DNA of 64,000 bases from Corinectria fuckeliana (Eukaryota; Ascomycota; Sordariomycetes; Hypocreales; Nectriaceae), in NCBI GenBank assembly GCA_019137255.1, contig WPDH01000027.1, positions 615,056-679,055 of the forward strand, given 5' to 3'. Under the pieces are notes generated by a model. The model saw only the letters and a list, made by a program, of their open reading frames with translations, searched no databases and was not told the DNA's origin. Below, in pieces: positions 1 to 11,604 of the stretch; position 1 is the stretch's first letter; each line of letters opens with the position of its first letter. The position numbers and the translations under genes are program-made.

Positions 1-1303
1 TTTGATAGAGCTCCCTAAACGAGAAGGTGTCAATCAAGTACCTCAGGCATTCACCTTGAGGTCCGACAGCCAGCTCAACAATTAGGAAGTGCTCTGAATC
101 AGTGTGTTGCATGCAACGGTCGCAGCAGGAGCGCTGAGCCTGCTGCACCTTCCTCCGATTCTGAGTTGCAGCCAGCGCCGTCAGCGCCGTCATGGAAAGA
201 AAACATGGCGACTCGAAAAGCTACGAGCGATGCTATTCACGTGCATTAAAGGTCGGTTGTGTAGTAGGGTAAGGCCAACTGCCTTTCTCTCGCTCCGGTT
301 GTTGCGTGACCGCCGTCGGAGAGGTATCTGACGCCATCATAGCCTCCAAACGGATAGCATATGTGCTTTGACAAAGAGAGAGATCAACCGTTAATCATTC
401 GCGCGGTGCCACGCCTAGTTCAGCATATACTTTACAAGGCTGAGACGTGCATGTCTATTAGCCTTCAAATGGAGGAACTATAATCGGATGCAAAACGCCA
501 AGACGATCTAGACCGGCATCAGGCTGGCTATTAGTGCGGCCGTTGTACCATCATAGTTTTGTGGAAAGCTTCTTTGTCACAGGAGTTCGAAGGTCAAATG
601 GAAGAAGCATGGAAGGTGGAAACCTCGCGGTCTAGATTGTCTAGATTGTATCAACTGAACGCCGCCATCTGGTCCCTTTGCCCAGCTCATGAGCCCATGA
701 GCCCATGCTATGTATCCCTTATGTCCAAGACCGTAGAACCAAATCCCTTCATATTCATGTCCCGTTTTACCAATCAATTCAATCAATAAATTTAATGTCC
801 CCTCTCGCCTGCGCGGCCTTGGTCGATGAATGTTCCATCGTCCCTGCGATGGAACGACCAAAGCGCTCTGGTTTGACGGTCGCCGTCGTAGATATGAGGT
901 GGTATCTAAAATAGTTGTAATGGGAGTGAGGATCAACGCCAAGATCCCACTTCCCCCGTTTTTGTTCTAAGGCGCTGCACGACGTCCCTCGACACCTTTT
1001 CGGGTGACAGGCGCTCCGGCAGTTACCGAAATGGCGTGTACCGAGAAATGAGTATGTCGCTCCTCGTCGGCAAAAGTACGCTGGTTGGCTGGGTGTTGCG
1101 CTGGAGTACAATATCGTACTACCGTGTGTACGCCCGAGTAGTGGGTGGTTGGTGATTGGTGTGTGAAGCCGGCGTGGCGAGTCTTGTTGTGCGTTGATGT
1201 GTGTGTGTGTGTGTGTATTTGGTGGCAGCGTTCTAGACTCCCGAAACCGAAACCGCACTATTTATCGAGAGCTGGCGTCGTCGAGAATCAATGTTCTGCT
1301 CAC
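1..1303. other. Intergenic, no gene recognised
   Basis: Open frames here overlap on both strands and have non-protein-like composition. A (TG)n microsatellite lies at 1199-1216. The left boundary of the window may cut a neighbouring transcript, but I see no coding signal that reaches the edge. Confidence 0.6.
1199..1216. repeat. (TG)n microsatellite
   Basis: Nine uninterrupted TG dinucleotides, seen directly. It lies about 90 bp beyond the stop codon of the downstream minus-strand gene. Confidence 0.9.
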
Positions 1304-1801
1304 TCAGCGGCAGACTTGCCCATAAGGGAATGTCTGAGACACGTGGGAGTCTTGGGACGACGAGGAGCGATCGCTGTCGCCGTGGGGGTCGTAGTCGGCG
1401 ATGCTGGGTGCTCGGGTGCAGCAGGGGCTGATGCCAATGAAGCTGTCGTCCTCGATCTGGTCCGGCCGTGATGCGCCGAAGGTCCAGGTGAATTGCGATA
1501 GCATCTCTTGGTGTCGCAGGTTCTGCTCGGTGAGGGGCTTCTCGCTCGGGTGGACGATGCGCTTCTTGGTCTTGTCCTTGTTCTTGCGTTCCTTGGCGGG
1601 CTCCTTGGTCTTGTTGCCCGTTCCCCATCCCTTGTTCGATCCCCAAGTCCAGGTCCGCGTTAGTCGCGGCGCTGATCCCTTGGATGATATGGAGGTCTTG
1701 TTTGATGAAGTTGCGGTGTTGGTGTTTGAGTCCAGCTGGGAAGAGCTGTCGGATTCGTCGGAGCGGCGCAGGGCGCGGCGGAAGGATTCTCGAATAGCCA
1801 T
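1304..1801 (-). CDS. Small basic hypothetical protein, 165 aa
   Basis: Single-exon gene. I recognise no enzymatic domain. The N-terminus (MAIRESFRRALRRSD) is a basic amphipathic stretch of a type common at the start of small conserved ascomycete proteins. It is followed by a Ser/Thr/Asn-rich segment (about 20-45), a Trp-containing patch (about residues 50-60, TWTWGSNKGWG), a strongly basic Lys/Arg run (about 65-85) and a more ordered-looking part around QEMLSQFTWTFGASRP (about 100-115). The C-terminal third is Ser/Asp-rich. No signal peptide or membrane segment is seen, so it is probably cytosolic or nuclear and largely disordered. The ATG is preceded by about 175 bp without an upstream ATG and by a TATA-like box, which supports this start. 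Function unknown. Confidence 0.65.
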   Translation of the reverse strand: MAIRESFRRALRRSDESDSSSQLDSNTNTATSSNKTSISSKGSAPRLTRTWTWGSNKGWGTGNKTKEPAKERKNKDKTKKRIVHPSEKPLTEQNLRHQEMLSQFTWTFGASRPDQIEDDSFIGISPCCTRAPSIADYDPHGDSDRSSSSQDSHVSQTFPYGQVCR

Positions 1802-3722
1802 GACTGCTAGTGGGGTGTGTGTAGAGATGGATATTGGCAGGCAGGGAAATAATGGCGATGGGTGATGCTGATGCTGATCAGACTGGGAGACCGATCAACT
1901 AGGGGAGTCTTGAATAGATGTGTTCAAGATCGATTCAACCGGTGTCGGACAGAAGAGCAGAAGCTGAACCCTTATACCATGGTAAGTAAGTACGTATACG
2001 TACATGGTATAGCAAAGGCAACCCCGGAGAAAACCCCTCAGAGCAAAGACCGTCTCGGCCAGGACCAGGCAAGGAAGAGTTACGGGATTAGTGTTCAAGG
2101 TACCAGGGTTCCACGGTGGCAACAGGAGAGCAGCCACCCTTTCGTCAAGGTGTGAAGCGGGCGGAGGATTCGGGCTGTTCACGGCGGCTTACGGGCTCAG
2201 ACCCGCAGCGACGAAGTCAGCCAGGACCCTAAGTTGCAAGGGACCCCAGGCCAACTTGGCGAAGGCGAAGGCGAAGGCGCCAGAAAAGATACCTGACGGA
2301 CTGGAGAAACCCTGCTGCTGCTCGATGTTTGGCTGTACATAGCCTGTCGATTTACTAGCCTCCATGCCCGTCCTTGCGTGTGGGTGTGACCGGGCTTTTG
2401 CGGGCTGGGGTCTCGGAGGGCCAACCAGAAGTGCTCAACGCCACCCGCCAGCTCGAAAGGGGCAGGCGAAGGCGTGGTGGAGCTGCTATTTTTTTTTATA
2501 GCCGGGGCGGTCTCGGTTTCGTGCTTTCGCCGGGAGCCGAGGCGCACTCCCGCATGCATGCGTCAGGGCGTCCAGACAGTACGACGTGGAAGTTTCAGGG
2601 ACCTCTACAGGCTTCGCTGTTGGTGCCACGGGCCTATACTCCCAGTTTAGAGCAGGGCAGGCTGCAAGACGACGATAGGTAGGTGTCTGAAGCCTACTTA
2701 GGTACCTGCCTAGATTACTACATAGTCGACCAGGTCTTAGGTCATCGCAGACGTACATATCCGCACGGTTATTCTAAGCTGGTGGTCGCGGCCTTCGAAA
2801 CATGTTACGCTGGATGGAACACGGCCCGGCCGTCTGCAACGAAGGGCGCCCGCTCGGGTAAACAAACCAGAGGCAATGAATGTCACGCCAGCGGAAGAAG
2901 ATAATGGAAAAGAACCGGGTGGATGAATGTTCTGGCTTATTCCTTCATGCAACCAACAAGATTGACGATCGATCTACGGAAATGCTATTTGGCCATGTAC
3001 AGAGCAGCAGCCAAAGGGTCCGGGGTTGGTTTTCCAAGCGTCCTGACATCGCGCTACAGTACCATCGATGCTACACTACCACCTGCCACCCTTCCAACTT
3101 CTCGGAGTCGGCGAGGCCAGACCAACCCAGCCGTGGAGACCCAGATTTTCCCCTCGAATCCACTGTTGTAATTGTTGGGGTCGGGTCTGGGAAGATGGAG
3201 TCGTGGAGACGCACTAGGTCCCTCTACTGTATGTACTATGCACCTAGGCAGTCGTGTCGCTCGCTCGCAGGTAACGCCGAGTTGGTCCCGCTCGCTGTTC
3301 TCGTACTGTATTTCGGTTCGCGAACGGGCAGATCCACGCCGTGGTCACGTCACGATTCGAATCAGATAGAACTAAACCAGAACAAGACGCTAGAAAAGAG
3401 GCATCGAGACGGAGACATTCTCAACGCCGGCGCCGGCTATGGACCGGTTACCGAAGGTCCAGACTCCCAAGCCTTGCTGCACATCGCATTCGCTAGCGTC
3501 GATCAATCCTCATCCATGTTACGAGGGTTTTCCACCAATCCAATACCTAGTTCACCACTGTCCCAATCCTCTCTCCACCAGGCTACTACATATGAATGTA
3601 TCTAGGTACCTACCTCTTTCATCCAATGGGTAGGGAGGGAGCTTGGGAGCCCAAGCCCGTACATCCGTCTCTCACAGGACGTATACTCCGTGCATACTGG
3701 TAAAAACAGGCCCTATCGCTCC
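1802..3722. other. Intergenic, no gene recognised
   Basis: Contains the presumed promoter of the 165-aa gene, a short GAAGGC tandem repeat near 2259-2280, and two copies of the dispersed TACCTAGGTA-like palindrome (2694-2713 and 3601-3615). The longest open frame (2880-3605, plus) is Cys/Arg/Ser-rich with no domain and is not taken as a gene. Confidence 0.55.
1971..1976 (-). promoter_or_regulatory. TATA-like box for the 165-aa gene
   Basis: TATAAG on the minus strand about 170 bp upstream of the ATG at 1801. No other sense-strand ATG lies between. Assigned by motif and distance only. Confidence 0.35.
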
Positions 3723-5500
3723 CTACCTTGCAATGCACTCGCCCCCGAACGCCCCGGCACTGCCTACGCCCAAGCCCCCTAACGCTGTCAAGCCCCAAAC
3801 CACAGCCGCCGACTCCCAATCTAGCTCGTCGCTTGGAAGCACATCGCCTTCTTCGGTCGCGGCGACTTCAGACGCCGTTGGTTCGTAGGCGCTATTTCCG
3901 GAGTCCTCTTTCTTGATCTTTCGCGATCTGCCCCCGAGCCTTGGCCCGTTTTTCTTACCTGTTGCCCCGGCCTCTGCCTCTTCCGCGCCAGTTCCGATGC
4001 CAACGGCCATCAATGCCTTGGCCTTCCCACGTGCCACTATACTTGGTCCTGACTCTTGCTTCGGTTCGGCCTTGACTTGCTCTTGGGTGCGATAGGCCGG
4101 AATTGTCGAAGCCAATATCGCTGACACATCCGTCGCCCGTATTGCGACCCAGAGACCGATGCTGACGCCGGAGAGGATTACGTCCCAGCCGGCCATACCG
4201 ACAACGGGGTGGTCGGAAGTTGCCCCAAGAATCCTCCCAAACGCGGATGTCGTTCGCTCCCATGCAGACCGTTGTTCCATGTCAAACGGTAAATGAACAC
4301 TGTGGCGGTGATGGTAAGCATCGGGAGCGTTGTAAGCCAGTCCAACCAACGACGCCCGAGCGTGGAGAAGGAAACTAGCCACGGAAATTGTCTGGAATAG
4401 CTGCTTATAGGTGCTGTATGCGCTATGAGGGTCGTCGTGAGTGCTGCCCCAACTTGTGGGCAGAATGTGATGCACAGCTAGAGGAGCAATGCTCAGTAAT
4501 CGAGAAGCCAGAATCAGATACTTGAAGAGATCTGTGTTGGCCTGGGATGGCATCGACAATATGGCCGTAAAGTTTCCGGCCAAGATCATGGGGAATACCC
4601 ACGCATGGGGTGTCCAGTTAGCCGGCTTTGGTGGGAATAATGTGTTCCTCAGATGAACATATCTGCAAGTCGTCAGTAAAGTTCGCTAGCCCCTGATAGT
4701 CGTGCATGGTACCGTGAGACGGGCAAAGAGCGGTTGTCGTTAGCCGGGAGGGGGGTCGGGGTGAGCAACATCGCTACGAAGAATAGGTTCTGGGCAAATG
4801 AAAGTGATACCAGCTGGCCAAGCAGCTGGTAACACCAGAGCTGTGGGACGTTCCGGCGTCGTCCCTCGATAGCGAGAAGCATGCTCCATGCTACCAGGCC
4901 CAAGTCGACTTGCTGTCCCCACCAGAACCTCCGAACTTTCTCCGCGATAATCTCGACGGCATCAAGATGAACAGGCGTGTCACTTAGCCATTGCACGAGA
5001 TAGACGGGGGCCGCATTCTCTCCCGGGGAGAATATCCCGTTGTCGCCGTAGAACCTACACCAAGTGAGGTCGATGGTCAGTTGGTCATTTGCGGGCACAT
5101 GGACGTTGATTCACATACCGATCAGGCAACTCAACACCACGGCCACTAGCCCAGACCTTGTAAGACAATGCGGCATACGACGAGAGCCCATACACCTGTC
5201 GAAGAAAGCTGGCCAAGGCCAAGCCTGCAAAGACGGGCACCAGCGAGCTTCTGCGAGCAACTCGTCCTCGCGTATCTTGGGAGGGGCCGAGGCCGCGATA
5301 GGCCCGGTAGAGGCTCCGGGCGGCCTCGACCATCAGGTAGACCGCCACGACGAGGTGAGAGGCAACGGCAACAACGGAGCCAAAACTAGAGGATTGGGGT
5401 TAATGATATCCTGAATAGCGGGATACGGGGGCAGGGGCGGGGGCGGAGGCGGGGTTGCGCGCGCGCACCTGGTTTCTGGTTCAAGTTGGACTGGAGCCAT
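3723..5500 (-). CDS. Unknown multi-pass membrane protein, 526 aa, four exons
   Basis: Deduced exons are 5469-5500, 5119-5385, 4713-5054 and 3723-4662. All introns are GT-AG and the joined frame is open for 527 codons. Exon 1 encodes about 10 residues (MAPVQLEPET). Several hydrophobic segments follow: near residues 15-30, 65-85 and 140-190, and three or more in exon 4 (LILASRLLSIAPLAVHHIL, FLLHARASLVGLAY, WDVILSGVSIGLWVAI). The cytosolic-looking C-terminal part (about 400-490) is Lys/Glu-rich and disordered, and a final hydrophobic stretch rich in Gly/Ala ends the protein. The exon 3 region (YGDNGIFSPGE and following) looks the most conserved. I do not recognise a family. It resembles the many uncharacterised integral membrane proteins of filamentous ascomycetes; no catalytic motif is visible. 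An in-frame ATG at 5650 would add about 50 residues rich in Asn and is less likely. Confidence 0.7.
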
Positions 5501-7089
5501 GGCGATGACCTGCGACACAGTATCGTCGTTGATGATTCCGCTGGTGTGAACGTTGACACCGGTGACGAAAGACGAGCTGGGGAGGGGCACCTTCGTGGGG
5601 TTGTTGTTGTTGTTGTCGGTGGCCCAGCCCCACAGCGTGGCTGGAAACATTTGCTTGGCAGTGAATCAGTCTTCTGCTGGGATCACGAAAGGTGACGTCA
5701 GTGTGTCGGTGCTTAGGTGCGGTTGCCCAAGGCATCTAGGTAAGTCAGACTCAGGTTGGGGAATGGATAGAGTGATGCTTGCTGGGTTTGCTTTATCCTT
5801 GGAATCCCGAGTCCCAAAGCCTGCCCAGTCAACCAGTACATGTCGCACACCCTAGTCGGCGCCACGTGAAAGATTGGGGGTTGGGTCCATGACGATATCC
5901 ATGCATGGGTCTTGTAGATAAGTCACGATAGCGACAGAGAGAGATTCTTCCGTGTGGAAACTTTGACTTGAGATTATAGGCCTAGAGAGGGTATTGGTTT
6001 GAATCTGTTGTAATACGCGGCTACTCCAAACTGTGTTCGTGTAGGTATTTAACAACTTCACAACCTCCGCGAGTGCCCACATCGACATGTCGTGATAATC
6101 AGGAATCAAGGTACAGAAGCTGCCCAATACCAAAGTATGGCGTTTCAGGGCAAGCTGAACCAGCCCCAAGTCCAGCTTCCATTCAATCCAGATCTATAGA
6201 AGCTGGCCCGACTTGAAATCGAGTCTTGATCCCAAAATCATTACCAGTGAAGTTTTACCCCATATTTCCGCCGACTGTGTAGGGTAGCCAAACTGTCACA
6301 TGATGGATGCCTTTGAGAAGAGGCCTTTCATAAGAGAAGAAGACGTCCCGCCACACCACTTGCAACTCTCCATTGATGCTGAGCTACAAATCTAAAACTT
6401 GGTACTGTACACGCGGAACCGAGCAATTGGATGACACCCCGGCGCGGACACCCTTTCCCCCGAGCCCTCGGCAGATTGAGCACCTTGAGCGCACCACCAT
6501 CTCGTCTTCGCAGGAGTCAGGCCGGCCGCTGATTTGCCAGCCCAGCCCAGCCGGTCCCTCTGGAGGCCCCGGTATCACCCAAACCAGGCACGATGCTGAT
6601 CCCACACGGCACGGTTCGGTTGGCTGCAGTGACGCGTGCCTTGGGTTGTTCCTTGGTTGCTCGGGTTGCTTGGCCGTCATGACTGTTCCAAGTGTCGTCG
6701 TGACCACTAACGAATGGGGGCTCAGCTTGCAGCTGGCCTCAACTGAACTGTCTCGTGGCCGCTTTTCACCGGAACCACATGATGGCATTGATTTGACTTG
6801 TTCCAGCTTGCGCATCTTGTGTCCTATTTTTGCTCCCGGGCGAGGAACCATTAATTGCCCGTCCTCCCATAGTCTACTCCTCCGCGCGCCACTTCCATCA
6901 AGCCTTCTGACCTTCGGCACGGGTCCATTTCCTCCGAAACCCCGACATCGCAGCATTCCGCCGAGCTTCATCCCGCCCGTCAATCCGCCATCCCGTCCAT
7001 CAATCCTCATCGTCTCGCCATCCTCAAGCGACAGCTCCACGAACCCTTCAATGTCTGCGGGCACCGCGGCCTGAACATCTCGCTCTACA
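5501..7089. other. Divergent intergenic region
   Basis: Shared upstream region of the minus-strand membrane protein and the plus-strand sucrose carrier. A GTT/TTG trinucleotide run lies at about 5597-5618. The plus strand contains no ATG from 6786 to 7050, marking the probable 5' leader of the carrier. The 233-codon frame 6373-7074 that ends just before the carrier start is Pro/Ser-rich and is not considered a gene. Confidence 0.5.
7051..7074 (+). promoter_or_regulatory. uORF of 7 codons before the sucrose carrier
   Basis: ATG followed by six sense codons and TGA (MSAGTAA), stopping 15 nt before the main ATG. It is the only ATG in the preceding 300 nt of the presumed leader. Its start context is weaker (T at -3) than that of the main ATG (A at -3). 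It could tune translation of the carrier by reinitiation or leaky scanning. Confidence 0.5.
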
Positions 7090-9075
7090 ATGACGTCGTC
7101 GTCCGATCGCGCCGTCGGCACGCGTAAAGCTGCTGACGGTGGTAATTCCTCCAACCTCTCCCTCGACCACCCTGTCGAGGGATCCGATGAGCGATCGCCT
7201 CTCATCGGCAACAACAGCGACGAGCAAACTAGATACATAGACGCGGACGCCTGGCGCGCCGACGAACACGAAACCCAGAGCACCAAGAGCGTCTGGTACC
7301 TCATCTTGCTGACCATCAGCATTGGCGGCCTCCAGATTGCCTGGTCCGTCGAACTGTCCAATGGCTCGCCGTATCTACTATCCCTTGGCCTCAGCAAGTC
7401 TCTGATGGCCTTGGTCTGGATTGCAGGTCCCTTGACAGGCACTCTGGTCCAGCCGTATGTAGGCATGCTCAGCGACAACTGCCGCCTGCCGTGGGGCAAG
7501 CGGAAGCCCTTCATGGTGGGCGGCGCCCTGGCCACCATCGTCGCGCTCCTGTTCCTGGCATGGACAAAGGAAATCGTCGCAAACTTCCTTGGGCTGTTTG
7601 GCGTAAGCCCCGAGTCACAAGGCGTCAAGACAACCACCATCATCGTTGCCGTCATGGGCATCTACGTGCTGGATTTTGCAATCAACACTGTCCAGGCCTC
7701 CATCCGCGCCTTCATTGTTGATTGTGCGCCGGCTCACCAGCAAGAGGCTGCGAATGCCATGGCAAGTCGTATCACGGGCTTTGGTAACATTGTGGGATAT
7801 ATCGCTGGGTATGCCGACCTTCCCACGCATCTTTGGTTTCTTGGGAGGACGCAATTCCAAGTCCTCTGCGCCATCGCCTGCATCGCCCTGGCTTCGACCA
7901 TTTTTGTTAGCACTGCTCTCATCCGCGAACGAGACCCTCGCTTGGATGGCCCCGCTCAAAAAGAGAGGCCGAACGTCATATCCTTCTTCTTCACCATCTT
8001 CAAGTCCATCCGGCGCCTGCCGCCCCAGATCAAGCGGGTGTGCGAGGTCCAGTTCTTTGCCTGGATTGGCTTCTTCCCCCTGCTCTTCTACACGTCTTCG
8101 TACATTGGGGAAATCTACGTCGAACCGTACCTTCAAGAAAACCCCCACATGACCCCGGCCGAGCTCGACAAGCTTTATGAGCAGGCGACACGCATCGGCA
8201 CTTTTGCTCTGCTGGTGAATTCGATTGTGAGCTTGCTCACCAACGTCTTCCTCCCGTTTTTCATTGCGCCAACTTACGATATGCAACCTAGCCTGGCTTC
8301 GGTGCTGGGAGACTCAGACGATTCTGCGAGCTTCGATGACTACGACGAGCATTCATGGCTAGAGCGCTTGAGGATCCCCGGCTTCACGCTCAAGCGGGCA
8401 TGGTTTGCCTCGCTGGTACTTTTTGGCGGAGCCATGTTCTGTACTGTTCTGGTGCGAACCGTCAATGCTGCGACTGCTCTAATCGGTCTGGTCGGCATCA
8501 CATGGGCCATGACTCTCTGGGCGCCTTGGGCTATCATCAGCGCCGAGATTAGCAAGCGCGATGCGCTCATCAGGGCGCAGAAGCTTCGAAAACTAAACCG
8601 TGCCGATGCCGCATCTTCATCGGCCCTGGGTAGCCCTTCAGACGAGAACGGAGGTTCGAGTGACAGCCTGGAAGAGGAAGAGGAAGAGGAGGTAGACCAG
8701 GCTGGTGTGATCCTCGGGATCCACAACATGGCCATCGCAGCGCCCCAAATCATTGCAACCGTGGGCTCTAGCATCATCTTCAAGGTCTGGCAGAAACCTC
8801 GCGGCACGCCTGGTGACCACAGTATCGCGATAGTACTGGCCCTCGGCGGCGGGTGTGTCTTGGTGTCCTCCTTCTTCGTGGCAAAGATCAAGGACGATGC
8901 GTCAATGCCAGCTGACGCCATGATCGATGCGGAACACGGCCAGTCGAGCCCAGGAGGCACAGCCCGGCCCATGTCGCGGAGTAGAAAGTCTAGCTACGAG
9001 CGGCTCCCAAGGGCCAGTCAGGGACGGGCAACATTGACGAGGAACAAGAGTTTCGGTGGTGCAGAGATGCACTGA
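7090..9075 (+). CDS. Sucrose/alpha-glucoside:H+ symporter (Sut1-like, GPH family), 661 aa
   Basis: Intronless MFS-type carrier with about twelve membrane segments. The cytosolic N-terminus (about 75 residues) contains the SPLIG-type acidic stretch common in these proteins, and TM1 begins near KSVWYLILLTISIGG. The TM2-TM3 loop carries WGKRKPFM, the equivalent of the conserved GRRRPF-type signature of plant and fission-yeast sucrose carriers. The DFAINTVQASIRAFIVD segment matches the TM4-5 signature of that family. The central loop and the late loop (about 500-540) are hydrophilic, the latter with a Glu run (LEEEEEEEVDQ). S. pombe Sut1 transports maltose and sucrose into the cell, so import of plant disaccharides or maltose across the plasma membrane is the expected role. 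A 7-codon uORF precedes the start. Confidence 0.9.
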   Translation: MTSSSDRAVGTRKAADGGNSSNLSLDHPVEGSDERSPLIGNNSDEQTRYIDADAWRADEHETQSTKSVWYLILLTISIGGLQIAWSVELSNGSPYLLSLGLSKSLMALVWIAGPLTGTLVQPYVGMLSDNCRLPWGKRKPFMVGGALATIVALLFLAWTKEIVANFLGLFGVSPESQGVKTTTIIVAVMGIYVLDFAINTVQASIRAFIVDCAPAHQQEAANAMASRITGFGNIVGYIAGYADLPTHLWFLGRTQFQVLCAIACIALASTIFVSTALIRERDPRLDGPAQKERPNVISFFFTIFKSIRRLPPQIKRVCEVQFFAWIGFFPLLFYTSSYIGEIYVEPYLQENPHMTPAELDKLYEQATRIGTFALLVNSIVSLLTNVFLPFFIAPTYDMQPSLASVLGDSDDSASFDDYDEHSWLERLRIPGFTLKRAWFASLVLFGGAMFCTVLVRTVNAATALIGLVGITWAMTLWAPWAIISAEISKRDALIRAQKLRKLNRADAASSSALGSPSDENGGSSDSLEEEEEEEVDQAGVILGIHNMAIAAPQIIATVGSSIIFKVWQKPRGTPGDHSIAIVLALGGGCVLVSSFFVAKIKDDASMPADAMIDAEHGQSSPGGTARPMSRSRKSSYERLPRASQGRATLTRNKSFGGAEMH

Positions 9076-9397
9076 TTTTCGTACAGGGAACGGCGCTTGG
9101 TCTCGGGATATGGATTTCTTTTGGATAAGGGGTTTTGATGGATAGTCATAGCGTCTAAGGCGGCGAACCGCTACAGTCACTCACTGTTACGTACACTTTC
9201 GTGGAGATTACACGGTCGAATTACTAGGGAAATCTAGAGGTCTCTCGAACACTTGGAACGACATTGCTTTGCTTCTCCCCGTGACCGACATCTCGTGAGC
9301 AAGCAGCCTAGCCTAGACCTTGCCCCGACTCCCGACCTCCGACCTCCGACCCCCAACCCTCATGTCCTGCTCACCCCCAGAGGGACCAAACAGTCGT
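9076..9397. other. Convergent 3' intergenic region
   Basis: Lies between the 3' ends of the carrier gene and the small secreted protein gene. A short direct run of CTCCCGACCTCCGACC-type repeats is seen at about 9329-9355. No gene is visible. Confidence 0.6.
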
Positions 9398-9712
9398 TCA
9401 GTACGTCGGCGCCGCATGTGCCGTCGTCAAACTACAAGGCCCCAGCGATGTCCTCGTCTCTCCGGGCAGTGGCCCCTCGCTGATGTCGAAAGTGGTGATT
9501 GGGACGAAATAGAAACACCACGACGTGCTGCTCTCGCAGTACTCGTAGTCGCAGTCGACGGAGTGAGTGCGGGCCGTGATGCTCGACAGCGTGGTGGTTG
9601 CGACAGTTCGCGGAGACGACGTGAGGGTGGGCTTGGTATAGGTGTAGGGAACGGCCATGACGCCGGCCGAGGCGACGAGGAGCGCAACAGGGCGGAACCA
9701 GAGCATTGTCAC
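9398..9712 (-). CDS. Small secreted protein, 104 aa
   Basis: Starts MTMLWFRPVALLVASAGVMA, a clear signal peptide with predicted cleavage near residue 20 (VMA-VP). The mature part is about 84 residues, Thr/Ser-rich, with four Cys (CDYEYC, SWC and GPC). No domain is recognised. A consensus TATA box lies 100 bp upstream, which supports expression from this ATG; the second Met (9706) would also keep the signal peptide. Small, Cys-containing and secreted, it could be a cell-wall protein or an effector candidate, but nothing in the sequence proves either. Real-gene status rests on the signal peptide plus the TATA box. Confidence 0.55.
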   Translation of the reverse strand: MTMLWFRPVALLVASAGVMAVPYTYTKPTLTSSPRTVATTTLSSITARTHSVDCDYEYCESSTSWCFYFVPITTFDISEGPLPGETRTSLGPCSLTTAHAAPTY

Positions 9713-10331
9713 GAACTGGCTTTGGAGGTTGGCTTGTCTTGGGGTCTGCTGTGGTACCTTGGGAGGCTGAAGGAACGGATTGTGATGGCTTGTTCTGCGC
9801 AGATGGAGACTTATATAGAAGCAAGTCGTCCGCCCTCGTCAAGTGAATCACAGATATATGAGCCTCATCTCAAACTGCAAGTATTTGCCGTGATTCGAGA
9901 AGCTGGCACACCGGTAGCAGAAGACATAATGTCCACTTATAAACTCCGAAGTCGGGAACGTCCCGTGTGTGACAGCTGGGCGGGCAAGTTGATGACGCCC
10001 GCCTTTTCTTGGAGCGGAACCCCGTGGCTGAAGAATTTCTGCAGAAGGAACGCAAACATCTGGATGATGAGCACGAGCAAGCGAGTTGTCCTGCGGGTTG
10101 GCAGTGGCTCTCAAGGCTCTTTGGGTTCGATAGGCGAGCCAAGTCCGCCGTGGTGACACACTGTCGGCCTCATGCCACGCTGCTCTGCCACGCGGCATAT
10201 GTAGTAGCACGCAAACATGTTGGTTAGAGAGAAAGCGGTTGTATCGATTGGTCCTTCATTCCCCGAAGCTGATTCAGCATCCAGCGCTCATCTATAGATA
10301 GAATAGAAAAAACCGTCGCAAAAGACCTCGT
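9713..10331. other. Promoter of the small secreted protein and 3' flank of the MAPEG gene
   Basis: Apart from the TATA box at 9811-9817 nothing specific is seen. Overlapping open frames on both strands lack protein-like features. Confidence 0.5.
9811..9817 (-). promoter_or_regulatory. TATA box for the small secreted protein
   Basis: TATATAA read on the minus strand, about 100 bp upstream of the ATG at 9712. Confidence 0.55.
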
Positions 10332-10960
10332 TTAGTTGTTGTCCAAGGCCCGGTTGCCAGCCTTGACCCACAGCGCGACGACGAGCGCGACGCCCGCGAC
10401 CCAGGAGACGCTGCGCAGCCTCGCCAGCCGCCGGTCCTTCTGCAGCCAGATGTAGGCGACGTTGTAGGCGACGCGGGTGGCGACGTACCCCAGCGTCAGG
10501 ACGTTGAGGGCGCGGACGTTGACGCGGGTGACGTTGGCGGCGACGACGGCGGCGGCGTAGAAGCCCAGCGTCTCGAAGCCGTTGGCCGAGGCGGCTTTGG
10601 CGCGGAGCAGGCGCTGTTGTTTCTGGCGATGGGATGGGAGTGTTAGTGGGGAGGGGTTCTGGGAGAAGAAACGAGGACTGACCACCTTGTCGAGCGTCTC
10701 GGAGGCAGCTATGCTCTGGCGGTGACGGCGAGGGTTGGCGTTGTCAAAGTGTACCCGTGACGAGAGAACCGAGTAGGCATGGGGCAGCGCCGCAGCAAAG
10801 AAGACGACAGGCACCTGGCGTCGTGGTTGAGTCAGTATATAGATAGTAGGCAGAGTAGTTGAATTAGTTGGGGAGCCCGGGCTAGTAAAAGCCGGAACAA
10901 ACATACCGTGAAATACGAGTAGTTTCGAGAGAGGTCCAGGCCAAGGAGGGAAGAATCCAT
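10332..10960 (-). CDS. MAPEG family membrane protein, 158 aa, three exons
   Basis: Exons are 10907-10960, 10683-10814 and 10332-10622, all joined in phase 0. The protein has four hydrophobic segments: VPVVFFAAALPHAYSVL, GFYAAAVVAANVTRV, LNVLTLGYVATRVAYNVAYIWL and VSWVAGVALVVALWVKAG. The family signature RAKAASANGFETLGFYAAAV lies about residues 68-87 (the MAPEG pattern is RA-x-x-A-x-x-N-x-x-E). The family comprises membrane-associated proteins in eicosanoid and glutathione metabolism; fungal members of this size are mostly uncharacterised, so glutathione transferase/peroxidase activity is possible but unproven. Location is probably ER or another inner membrane. Length is normal for the group, and a TAAATA motif lies about 95 bp upstream of the ATG. 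Confidence 0.88.
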
Positions 10961-11604
10961 TGTGGGCGAGACCAGTGAGGGCTTACAGATGAGACAAGTG
11001 ACCGATGAAGTAGAAGGGTTGATGGTGGAGGTTTGAAGCCAAGCACCTGGATATTTATCAAGAGCTTAGCATCCCAACCACGATGATGGCTCCTGGATTG
11101 CCCATAGTTGCCAATTAGATAATTGCACCATGCCGCATCGTCTGTCTAGATGTTCAAGGGGCCAACATCGTCACTGTCAGCCAGGCAGTCAGTTGGATTA
11201 GTAGTAGCATCACGGCCCCGGTCACTCGGACCTACGTTGAGCCCTTATGGACCCCTCCACATCCCCGAGATAGACCGGCATTATTATATAATTGTATCTT
11301 GTTGGGATTTCTGGAGTGTCTTGGACGGGATTGCAATTGCTGTTGGCAACTGGGGTGATTTGTTGAAATGCTGAGCTAGGCAGCTAGCGGCTCAGCCACG
11401 AGCAAGGGAACAATTCGCTGATGAGCTATCGACTTAGGTCTATAGACTATCTATCTACTTACGGATAACAGTCGACCAAAAAGGGGTGACTACGGACATG
11501 CAAATCACTCTAGCCAGTCAGTAGCTTGATTCATACGCCCTTTTGCCACGCATGATGGCGTAACGAATATATAGTACGGAATTGCTCAAGTCCGGCAAAA
11601 ATAC
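10961..11604. other. Intergenic between MAPEG gene and tRNA
   Basis: The first about 100 bp are the presumed MAPEG promoter (TAAATA at about 11052-11058, minus strand). Beyond that I see no gene, repeat or RNA. Confidence 0.5.
11597..11601 (-). terminator. RNA polymerase III terminator of tRNA-Gln
   Basis: Run of five T on the minus strand starting 4 nt after the 3' end of the tRNA. Confidence 0.8.
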